NCBI GenBank assembly: GCA_965247125.1
Contig: CBDFGO010000001.1
Span: 62,001 to 126,000 of the forward strand
Direction of reading: 5' to 3'
From: CALBJU01 sp965247125
Lineage (GTDB): Bacteria > Bacteroidota > Rhodothermia > Rhodothermales > UBA10348
DNA length: 64,000 nucleotides
Part shown: positions 44,707-53,122 of the stretch, in pieces
Layout: every line of letters starts with the position of its first letter
How positions within the stretch are numbered: the first letter of the stretch is position 1
The notes under the pieces: model-generated
The model's database searches: none
Seen by the model: only the letters and a program-made list of their open reading frames with translations
Told to the model about the DNA's origin: nothing
Translations under genes and position numbers: made by a program

Positions 44707-45555
44707 TCCAAAAAATCCGAATCCGTTTTCGACATTCGACAGGGTGCCGGGCTGCGCGAGTATTTCCGGATCGAAAATCCCTTCCGGAGGATCCCAGTTT
44801 TCGTCCAGGACACGAATCATCAATCCCATGGCACTGACGCCGAACGCATCTCCCGCGGAAATCATGCCTTGATCTACCGACCACGCGACATTTTCAATGA
44901 CGTCGGCCTGATCGTCGGAGATATTGATACGCAGTTGCCATCCTCCATCATCGGTCCGCTCGCCCCTTCGACCGTAGGGCACGAAAATTCTGCGATTTAT
45001 CGGACCAGAGGCCCACAGATAGATAGCCTGAATATCCCATGGCGACGCCAATCCAGGAATTTTGATGTCTCGGTACACAAGGGTAGAGTCGTTTTCGAAA
45101 ACTTCAGGGCCCCTTTCGAAAAGGGCAGATGTGTGAAAAACGGGGACAGATGTCTCGGCCGTCGTCATCTTTCCATCCGATCGAATGATTTCAAGGAGGT
45201 AGGTCCGATTGGCAGACACGGAGAATCTGGCCTTGAAAACGTGTCCGTACGAGCCGTCATCAAGAAGCGAAAGACTGTGAGTCCACTCTCTACGAACCCC
45301 TGTGAAGAGGTCTGTCGTATATACCTTGGCGTCAATTGTGCCCTGAAACTCGCTTTCCGCCAATATATCCTCGGCGAATCGTGTCACTGGAACTACTCGT
45401 AGTTCATGCTCGGTTTCGAGTATGTCGAGGAAACCGTAAACGGTAAAATACTTGTCGTCGTTCGCAAACGGATCGATTCCCGTGTCATCGCAGCCGACAA
45501 GCGGCAGTAGAAGAACTGCAAAGAGCGGTACTATTCTTCGAAATGGGCGGAGCAT
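44707..45555 (-). pseudogene. outer-membrane lipoprotein of DUF4249-like type, C-terminus replaced by IS256 sequence
   Basis: 283 native codons remain. A lipoprotein signal (VPLFAVLLLPLVGC, lipobox Cys22) is followed by a beta-rich region (KYFTVYGFLDILE, RTYLLEIIRSDGKMTTAE) that resembles DUF4249 proteins usually paired with SusC-type receptors; no such partner is present here. Because of IS256 copy E the last 22 residues are swapped for 18 residues read from the IS (stop at 44650). Since only the tail is changed, some function may remain. Confidence 0.7.
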
Positions 45556-45764
45556 TAAATACTGGGATCCAGTTGGTGGGGCTGGTAATTCTGCATGAAA
45601 AGGTCGGTCTCAGACGTCAGAGATCCTCCGCCACTCTCGCATGTCGTCCTTCTTTATTACTGGACGGTCGAACTAAGGTGCTGAATTGATATTATTACAC
45701 CTGAATTTGGGGTTGTTCCAGTCCGCTGGAGCGACTTTCTTTGGCTGACACCCTGTCCCGGACT

Positions 45765-46370
45765 ATGCAAGATCGGCCTTTTTTACCTGATTTCGCTCTT
45801 ATCCTATGCCTCTTGCTGGTTGGGATGAGCCCACTTGCGACCCCGGCTCACGCTCAACACGGAGTAGACAGCGCGTCCCTAAAGAATATTGAGCTGCGTG
45901 AGCGCGCCGCCTTCCGCACAGCCGCAGCACGGGTTGATTCGGTGCTTCGAGCGGATGGCGGCGCGCGCATCGTCACAGATTCGAGCGGAATGTACCGCGA
46001 GTGGATTGGAGTGCGTCGTGGCCGCCCCATTCTGTATCAGACCCACAACCGGGAGGCTGCCGCTTCAGCCAGAATCACGACTCTTCACCGGGAGGGAAAC
46101 TCCGGTTTCAATCTTAGTGGCAGTGGCGGGCGCATCGGCCTCTGGGACGCCGGGAGCCCGCGCCTGGATCATCTGGAGTTCGGTGGACGCATCATTCAGC
46201 ATGATCCGTTCGCTCTGGTCCACGTGCACTCTACCCATGTCGCGGGCACTTTGGTGGCATCCGGAGCCTGGATTGAAGCCAGAGGAATGGCCCCCGAGGC
46301 TAGTGTGACGGGCACGATTGGAACGATGACATCGCAGAAATGGCCGCTGCGGCCGCTGATGGACTTCTGA
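45765..46370 (+). pseudogene. T9SS subtilase, N-terminal part before a frameshift
   Basis: The signal peptide is FALILCLLLVGMSPLATPAHA and the propeptide-like region runs to about 110. The catalytic Asp is in IGLWDAGSPRLDH and the His in HSTHVAGTL. Near 46319 the sequence reads ACG ATT GGA, where one extra T (ATT TGG) would give GTIWNDDIAEMAAAAADG and lead into the frame that continues to 50569. Without it the frame stops at 46370. Either a real one-base deletion or a sequencing error. The start at ATG 45765 is preferred over a TTG at 45741. Confidence 0.85.
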
Positions 46371-49300
46371 TTTCGAGCCACTCCTACGGTCAGCCCCTCG
46401 GCTGGACACCCAATATTCAAGGGGATGGATACTGGGGGTGGATGGGTGATACCTCCCATTCCTCGACGGAAGACCTTCGCTTTGGATTCTACACTGAGGA
46501 CGCCCTGGCCTGGGACGAGGTCGCCGTCGCCGCTCCCGATTACCTGATCGTAAAATCAGCTGGAAACGAGCGAGCCCGGGAGGGCCCTCTTGACGGTGAG
46601 CCGCACTACATTTTTGACGGTGGCTGGCGGCTGTCCACCGATGTTCGCGGCCGTGACGGCGGTGAGTCCGGATACGACACCATCGGCGATGCGGGCGTTG
46701 CGAAGAATGTGCTCACGGTTGGTGCAGTGGATGACGCTCCATGGGGAGTTCAGACGCCAGCCGATGTAATGATGACCTCTTTTTCAGGTTGGGGCCCCGT
46801 CGACGACGGGCGGATCAAACCCGACATCGTTGCAAACGGCACGAATCTGTTATCCACCAAATCTGGGACCTCAAACGCGTACGGTACCTCGAGCGGTACT
46901 TCCATGGCTACGCCCGTCGTCGCGGGAGCGGTCTCGCTCCTGCAGGAACTCTATGCGCGAGAATTCGGAGTATCACCCCAATCGTCGACCGTCCGTGCAC
47001 TGATCATCCATTCGGCCGACGAAGCAGGCTTCGACCCTGGGCCTGATTATAGATTCGGATGGGGTCATCTGAATGCAGAGCGCGCGGCAGGGCACATCGC
47101 TCAGACCGCGCTGTCCGACCGCTCGGCCGCGCCGATGCGTCCGTTCCCTACCTATATGCTTGAGTCGTCCCTCGCCGCGGAGACCACATATTCCGTGGAG
47201 ATTCCAGTCACCAATGCCGGCCCGCTGAGGGTCACGCTGGGATGGACAGATCCCGCGGGTCCACTTCGGGAGTGGGCGCTGAACGATCGCACTCCGAACC
47301 TGGTCCATGATCTCGACCTCGAGATCGTTGGTCCTGACGGGCTTCACCTTCCGTGGATTCTGAATCCGGATAATCCGGCCGATGCCGCTACGCGGGGTAG
47401 AAATACACGAGACAATGTCGAACAAATTGTCTTCCGGGCAGAACCCGGTTTGTATACCGTTTTCGTTCAGGCTCCCCGGGCACTGACCACGCCCGAACAA
47501 TCCTTCTCTCTGATCATCGGAGAACCCGAAACAGGCACAAACCAATCAAACACGTATGGAATCGCGGGAACGGTTCGGCTTGGTGGGCTGGGCATCAAGA
47601 ATCTTAACATTCGCATCAGTGGCCCGGTCAACAGGGGCTCCACGACCTCAGATGATGGAGTGTTCTTTTCCGACGGCCTGCCCCCCGGCGCGTACGAGGT
47701 GACCCCGGACCCTTCCTGGTTCGAGTTCAATCCCTCCTCCATCCTGGTTGAGCTTCCGGGCCCGAATCCACGTCTTGATCTGGAGGTCATACCCCCCCTT
47801 GAACACGTCCGCACCCGGATATTTGAATCTGAGCTCCTCCTGCAATCGGGTGAACAGGGCGTAGCTGTAGATGTCACCAAAGTAGAAGCGGGGGGGGTCT
47901 ACGGCGTCGAATTGTTCTTTTCTACCTCAATTGGGCCCGATCTTCAGGGTGCCAGCGTCATTCTTGACACGCGTTTCGATCCTTTTGTCGCCCCGTTTTC
48001 GGGCGAGAACGGCCATTTGTTCGAGACAGCGTCCCTGAACTCAAAATTATTCGAATCTGGACCGTTCGAAATGAAGAAACGCGTCCCCGTAATCTGGTTC
48101 GCAGGCGATGCTCCCGAGTCCCATCTGGCAAAAATTCCCTATGAAGTCCGGTCTCCGCTGCAGAATCAACTCCTATACGTGGACACTTTGAGCGTGCGCA
48201 TCAGCGGGTCCGACCGCACCGCACCTCTCTCATATCCATCCATCCGGAATTCGGGACTCTCCTACGCCGCTCCGGGCGAATCAATGGAAATCCGGGCCGC
48301 ATTTATCGACGGCAGTGATATAACTGAGGCCCGAGCCATGCTCGTCGACCGATTTGAGCAATCGACGGTACTCGAAGAAGTGGACCTGAGAGACTCGGGA
48401 GATCTCGCGCGCGACCTGGATTTTGTGAAAGGTGATGGGGTCTTTTTCGGTCGTTTTCGTCCCGTTTCGGAAGCCGAGTACAGACTTGTTGTCCGGGCCG
48501 GGGATGAATACGGAAATGTCCGAACCCGACCGTTAGATGCCTACTACTCCTCCACGCCGTTCGACGACCGTGGAGACCTACTCTTTCTCGCTGAGTCCGA
48601 GGGCTGGTCTCGCACAGAGGCTCACCTCGAAACGCTGCGAGATCTGAGCCTCTCGACATCCTGGTGGGAAAACCTGACCCGCGGACGCATTTCTGTGAAT
48701 ACGGCAAACTCATTTGATGTCATGATGGCGAGTAGACACAGCTATCCGCTTCGGTCCGTGGGCGATATACAGCTGTTGAATGAATTCCTTAGTGCTGGGG
48801 GCCAATTGATCTTACTGGGCCACATTCCGGTGAGCGGAGATGCCGCACACGCCTGGCTCCGGGACAGAACCGGTCTTACACAGCTCGCCCCTCAGGCGCA
48901 GGGAGACGACGTAACTGGAGTGGGCTCGATGTATGGATTCGTTGGCTCCCTGGAAGAGGGCGCCTTCCCGTCGTCCCTCAATCTGCCCGACGACGCCCTG
49001 CCTCTAATCGTCCGTGGAACGCAGGTACTGGCCGCGATAAGCGGAGATGTCATCGTTTCGACTCTGTCTGCGGGATCTTTATCGGACCCTTCCGCTCGGG
49101 AAGGACTCCTCGCGGGATTGATCTACGCAATCACGGGGCAGTCGTCCCACATATCTCTTCCCGCAAATATCGCTGTTCAGTCAGCGAATCATATTGACGC
49201 CGTTGGTGATTTCGTTGACATCTCGTGGGAAGATCAATCGTTCTCCTATTTCGAAATTCAACTTGCGTTCGATGATTCCTTCTCCACTTCCCTGACCACG

Positions 49301-50569
49301 ACCTTTTCGGATGGCGGAAGTCTTGTGTTTGGGCCCCTCGATCGAGATCAGACCTACTACTGGCGGATCCGCGGGGTGAATCCGGCGGGTAACGGGTCGT
49401 GGTCCGTCACGCGGACTATTCAAAGCCGGCCATTGAACAGAACTCCCATCGCGGCCAGAGGCCAGCTTCAAGTTGATACGGGGATCGGTCGGGATGCAAC
49501 GTTGATCGATCTGCAGCAACTCTTTTCCGATCCCGACGACGATTCACTGGTGTATGAAATAGCGCTCACACCCAGTGGTGTGGTCGACTATTCGCTATTC
49601 GAACACAAGCTAGAAATCACGCCCGTGGCCCCCGGATCGGCGTCGATGACCGTTTCGGCGACGGATCCCTTCGCTCTCAGCGCTCAGGTCGTTGTGGCGT
49701 TGAATGTTTCTGCGAACACGGCTCCAACCGCATACGGCTGGCCAGGCAATCCATTCTACATCCTCCCCGATCAGACCAGACAATGGGATCTGGACGAGAT
49801 ATTTCACGATGCCGATGGTGACTCCATTCGTTTCTGGACGTTCAGCCCGGACTCCTCTATTGCGACCCTTTCTATTTCCGCATCGAGTATGACGATAACC
49901 AGTAGATCGGAAGGCAAAGCATTCATCGCCGTTTCCGCCAATGATGGGAGGGGTAGTGTTGTTCACGAGTCACTGGTCGTTCTCGTTCGAACCAATGAGA
50001 CCCCAATCGCGGCCATCAACTTTCCCAGAACCGACTTGCTCGTCGGCGAGCAGGCTCGATTGTCGCTGGCTCCTCGGTTTGAAGATCCTGATGGAGATCT
50101 CCTGACGTATCGGATCCTCTCTTTCTCGGAGGGAGTTTTTGATGCTTCGATCGAAGGAGACTCGCTGTTTGCCTTTTTCGAGACACCGGGTGAGGCTGCC
50201 ATCTTGATCGAAGCTACCGACCTCTTCAAGCAGACTGCGACAGTCGGACTACAACTCTTTGTCCAGTCCAATGCCGTCCTTCGAACCCTCGATACCGAAT
50301 TACCCCAGCGATTCACCGTCGATCCCAACTATCCCCAGCCATTCTCGAGCAGAACGACCATCGGATTTTCGCTCCCCTCTGACGTGCGCGTCACGCTGGA
50401 TATTTTCGATTCCATCGGACGCCTGCAAGCCACAATTATGGATCGCGACGTGGTGGCAGGGCATCACCGGATTGATTGGATTCCGAGCGCTCTCCCGGCG
50501 GGTACCTACTATTACCGCCTCCGGGCCGGGACAAGAATCCACCACGGAATGCTGGTCTACGTGCGGTGA
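46340..50569 (+). CDS. T9SS subtilase (S8), main part with catalytic Ser and sorting domain
   Basis: 1409 codons that continue the subtilase after the frameshift; joined, the protein would be about 1600 residues. AADGLLISSHSYG and the catalytic Ser in SSGTSMATPVVAG complete the triad of the S8 family. Downstream are a P-domain-like region (VTLGWTDPAG), SdrD/carboxypeptidase-like beta domains (GTVRLGGLGIKNLNIRISG), a fibronectin-like domain and cadherin-like Ig repeats (FSDPDDDSLVYEI, FEDPDGDLLTYRI). The T9SS sorting domain (NYPQPFSSRTTIGFSL) is at the end. Secreted protease, probably surface-attached. Confidence 0.88.
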   Translation: MAAAAADGLLISSHSYGQPLGWTPNIQGDGYWGWMGDTSHSSTEDLRFGFYTEDALAWDEVAVAAPDYLIVKSAGNERAREGPLDGEPHYIFDGGWRLSTDVRGRDGGESGYDTIGDAGVAKNVLTVGAVDDAPWGVQTPADVMMTSFSGWGPVDDGRIKPDIVANGTNLLSTKSGTSNAYGTSSGTSMATPVVAGAVSLLQELYAREFGVSPQSSTVRALIIHSADEAGFDPGPDYRFGWGHLNAERAAGHIAQTALSDRSAAPMRPFPTYMLESSLAAETTYSVEIPVTNAGPLRVTLGWTDPAGPLREWALNDRTPNLVHDLDLEIVGPDGLHLPWILNPDNPADAATRGRNTRDNVEQIVFRAEPGLYTVFVQAPRALTTPEQSFSLIIGEPETGTNQSNTYGIAGTVRLGGLGIKNLNIRISGPVNRGSTTSDDGVFFSDGLPPGAYEVTPDPSWFEFNPSSILVELPGPNPRLDLEVIPPLEHVRTRIFESELLLQSGEQGVAVDVTKVEAGGVYGVELFFSTSIGPDLQGASVILDTRFDPFVAPFSGENGHLFETASLNSKLFESGPFEMKKRVPVIWFAGDAPESHLAKIPYEVRSPLQNQLLYVDTLSVRISGSDRTAPLSYPSIRNSGLSYAAPGESMEIRAAFIDGSDITEARAMLVDRFEQSTVLEEVDLRDSGDLARDLDFVKGDGVFFGRFRPVSEAEYRLVVRAGDEYGNVRTRPLDAYYSSTPFDDRGDLLFLAESEGWSRTEAHLETLRDLSLSTSWWENLTRGRISVNTANSFDVMMASRHSYPLRSVGDIQLLNEFLSAGGQLILLGHIPVSGDAAHAWLRDRTGLTQLAPQAQGDDVTGVGSMYGFVGSLEEGAFPSSLNLPDDALPLIVRGTQVLAAISGDVIVSTLSAGSLSDPSAREGLLAGLIYAITGQSSHISLPANIAVQSANHIDAVGDFVDISWEDQSFSYFEIQLAFDDSFSTSLTTTFSDGGSLVFGPLDRDQTYYWRIRGVNPAGNGSWSVTRTIQSRPLNRTPIAARGQLQVDTGIGRDATLIDLQQLFSDPDDDSLVYEIALTPSGVVDYSLFEHKLEITPVAPGSASMTVSATDPFALSAQVVVALNVSANTAPTAYGWPGNPFYILPDQTRQWDLDEIFHDADGDSIRFWTFSPDSSIATLSISASSMTITSRSEGKAFIAVSANDGRGSVVHESLVVLVRTNETPIAAINFPRTDLLVGEQARLSLAPRFEDPDGDLLTYRILSFSEGVFDASIEGDSLFAFFETPGEAAILIEATDLFKQTATVGLQLFVQSNAVLRTLDTELPQRFTVDPNYPQPFSSRTTIGFSLPSDVRVTLDIFDSIGRLQATIMDRDVVAGHHRIDWIPSALPAGTYYYRLRAGTRIHHGMLVYVR

Positions 50570-50595
50570 GGCAATAAAAACAGGCGATTCAGTGT

Positions 50596-50618
50596 AATGT
50601 AACTGAAATAGTTACATT
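50596..50618. promoter_or_regulatory. perfect inverted repeat, possible operator
   Basis: AATGTAAC / GTTACATT with a 7-nt spacer, about 73 bp before the start of the transporter gene and 27 bp after the subtilase stop. The symmetry suits a dimeric regulator site; with no T-run a terminator is less likely. Confidence 0.4.
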
Positions 50619-50690
50619 TGATGTCTGTTGTGGTAGCCTCTACGTGCCTATGTTCTGACGAAAACTCTCCGGCAACTACCCACTATCGAC

Positions 50691-52136
50691 GTGTCCAACG
50701 GATTTTTCTCCCGCATCCGCATTCCGCACGTTTTCACGTTGCTTACCGGTGTCATCCTGTTCTCCTCCCTCTTGACCTGGATTATCCCCTCCGGATCGTA
50801 CGAACGGCAGACGATGCAGGTCGGGCACCTCGAACGGAGCGTCATCATTCCGAACAGTTATGAACAGGTGCCGAAGCACTATTCGCTTCAGGGTGTGCTC
50901 TCATCGGATGCACCGGAGGGACGTGCCAGTCCGGTGGGTCTCCAGGGTTTCTTGAGCGCAATTCCCCGCGGAATGGAAGCCGCAGCTGACATTATCTTTT
51001 TCATCTTTGTGGTCGGGGGCGTTTTTGGAATCCTCTCTCGGACCGGAGCGATCGTAAGCGGTGTACATCATCTGCTGACTCGCTTTCGAAACTCAGGGAC
51101 GATGCTGACGATTATCCTGATGTCAGCTATTGCTGTGGGAGGCTCGACCTTGGGAATGGGAGAGGAGTTCATTCCACTCGTTCCGATTTTCCTGATTGTA
51201 TCGAAAGAGATGGGCTACGATCGGGTGTTCGGACTCGCGCTGGTGTTTGTCGCCGCAGAAACCGGTTTCGCAGCCGCAACGACCAATCCGTTCACCGTCA
51301 ACGTTGCGCAGGGCATCGCAGAACTGCCGCTGAATTCGCTGATGGGATTTCGATTGATCTTTCTTGTAAGCAGCCTCGCTGTCGTTCTCACATACGTTCT
51401 TCGATACGGCGCCCGTGTTCGAATGGATAGAGCCAATTCCGTCATGCCCGACGATGCATTCGAGCTCGGAGAAACGTCCGTCGAAATTGAGGCTTTCGAT
51501 TCTCGTCACCGTCTCATCCTGCTGTCGTGCGTGGCCATCTTCGCTTTCATCCTCTATGCCGTTCAGGCCTACGGGTGGTGGATGGCTGAAATGGGAGGTG
51601 GATTCCTGCTGATGGGCTTCGTGGCCGTGTGGATCTCCCGTATTTCTATTGCAGACGCCGCGCGCGCAATGGCGAGGGGGATGGAAGACATGGTGGTGGC
51701 CGCGCTTGTAGTGGGATTCGCACGCGGCGTCCAGGTTGTGTTGAGCGACGCCATGGTCCTGGACTCGATCGTGTTTTACGCGGCTTTGTTTCTGGAGAAC
51801 TTTTCGACGTATGTGGCCGCAACCGGTATGTTCTTTTTTCAGACTGTTCTGAACTTTTTTATCCCGTCTGGCTCGGGGCAGGCTGCTGTTACGATGCCCA
51901 TCATGGCACCTCTGGCCGATGTTCTAGGCCTGTCCAGACAGGTCGCCGTCTTCGCCTTCACCTGCGGTGATGGTTTCAGCAACACCATCATTCCTACATC
52001 CGGTATTCTGATGGCGATGCTCGGCCTCGCCGGAATTCCATACGAGAAGTGGCTCAAATTTATGGTGCCTCTGTTTCTCCGTCTTGCGCTGCTGGCCATC
52101 GTATTCCTGACCATTGCCGTCGCCCTAGACCTGTAA
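50691..52136 (+). CDS. YfcC-family (basic amino acid/C4-dicarboxylate-type) transporter
   Basis: A 481-residue polytopic inner-membrane protein with about 12 helices and a GTG start. Family traits are IPHVFTLLTGVILFSSLLTW, the extended loop with SLQGVL and GLQGFLSAIP, the GGSTLGMGEEFIPL motif, TGFAAATTNPFTVNVAQG and IPSGSGQAAVTMPIMAPL. Related proteins take up arginine/ornithine or C4-dicarboxylates; the substrate is not settled. A possible operator lies upstream. Probably monocistronic. Confidence 0.88.
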   Translation: MSNGFFSRIRIPHVFTLLTGVILFSSLLTWIIPSGSYERQTMQVGHLERSVIIPNSYEQVPKHYSLQGVLSSDAPEGRASPVGLQGFLSAIPRGMEAAADIIFFIFVVGGVFGILSRTGAIVSGVHHLLTRFRNSGTMLTIILMSAIAVGGSTLGMGEEFIPLVPIFLIVSKEMGYDRVFGLALVFVAAETGFAAATTNPFTVNVAQGIAELPLNSLMGFRLIFLVSSLAVVLTYVLRYGARVRMDRANSVMPDDAFELGETSVEIEAFDSRHRLILLSCVAIFAFILYAVQAYGWWMAEMGGGFLLMGFVAVWISRISIADAARAMARGMEDMVVAALVVGFARGVQVVLSDAMVLDSIVFYAALFLENFSTYVAATGMFFFQTVLNFFIPSGSGQAAVTMPIMAPLADVLGLSRQVAVFAFTCGDGFSNTIIPTSGILMAMLGLAGIPYEKWLKFMVPLFLRLALLAIVFLTIAVALDL

Positions 52137-52243
52137 TTGCTCCTGGCCTACCTGAGAGAGGTCGATCGAATAGACCCTCACTCCATTCGATATGAGGCGG
52201 TGGACATGACCGAAGCCTCGGTGTTCGTGCAAGTCGTGTTGTC

Positions 52244-52951
52244 CTACAGCGTATCCGTTTCCCCCTCATTGGAAGGCTGGACCGCGTGCGGATCGATGTA
52301 CTTTTTAAACTTCAGATACGCCGCGATCGTGACGAACTCGTTGATGATGAACAACAGTCCGATGCCAATGATGGTCGTCGCCAGAAATTCTTTTGAGACC
52401 ATCAGATACTCCAAGGCTCCAAACACCGGACCCCACAGGATGTAGGGAAACAAGACCAGGTAAAACGCAAACCACAGGATGCGCCGCTTATTCGCGATGG
52501 CACGGAACGCTTTAATCAGTGGTGGAAGACAGACCAGCCAGATTAGGGCAATCACAGTCCAGTAGACGAGCGCAGTGTCGCCGAACAACCCTGCAGAAGC
52601 ATAAAACTCGTCATTCATCTTGAAAAAAGGCGATACCATCCGTTGCAAGGGCAGTTGGGCGAATATGATCGCAAATCCGAGGTGTTTGTGATACCTCGAT
52701 CGATCATCACGTAACAGGTAAACACCGAAGTACATCGCCGCGAAGGTGAAGAGTGGACCGGTGTAGGTTGCGATGAATGATTTGCGCGTTCCTTCGCACG
52801 CCGTCTCGAAATAATTGAACGACTTGAATCCCCACCCGCCGCAGATCGGGTACGCTGAAAAATGATGTATCAACTCATGCACGGACACGTAGAGCATGAT
52901 CACGCAATAGAACGCGAGGCAGTATTTCCAGGTGATTTTGAGCTTGATCAT
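52244..52951 (-). CDS. integral membrane protein with HELIH motif
   Basis: About 235 residues from the ATG at 52951 (a GTG at 52984 would add 11). Five or six transmembrane helices. The first helix runs straight into SVHELIHHFSAYPICGG, an HExxH motif at the membrane border. Such a motif fits a membrane-embedded zinc peptidase or hydrolase, but I see no clear third ligand, and hydrophobic proteins can show HExxH by chance. Family not recognised. Convergent with the transporter gene, about 107 bp apart. Confidence 0.65.
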   Translation of the reverse strand: MIKLKITWKYCLAFYCVIMLYVSVHELIHHFSAYPICGGWGFKSFNYFETACEGTRKSFIATYTGPLFTFAAMYFGVYLLRDDRSRYHKHLGFAIIFAQLPLQRMVSPFFKMNDEFYASAGLFGDTALVYWTVIALIWLVCLPPLIKAFRAIANKRRILWFAFYLVLFPYILWGPVFGALEYLMVSKEFLATTIIGIGLLFIINEFVTIAAYLKFKKYIDPHAVQPSNEGETDTL

Positions 52952-53122
52952 GAAATCTGCTGAGGTGTCACTTGTGGGCGCCACCGTCGTAACGAATGAC
53001 GCCTTGTTAACGTTACAAGATATCTTCTGGGGAGCGTGTAATCCTTTTTAAGGATTTAACTGTCAAAAGATGTGCGGGCATGAGAATATTGTGATCCGCG
53101 CCTAACCCAGACTCATCCGTCC

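Noticed and set aside
46065..46459. antisense ORFs within the subtilase
   Set aside because: High-GC shadow frames with no family features.
52137..52445. 102-codon plus ORF after the transporter gene
   Set aside because: Mostly antisense to the HELIH membrane protein gene; no start signal.
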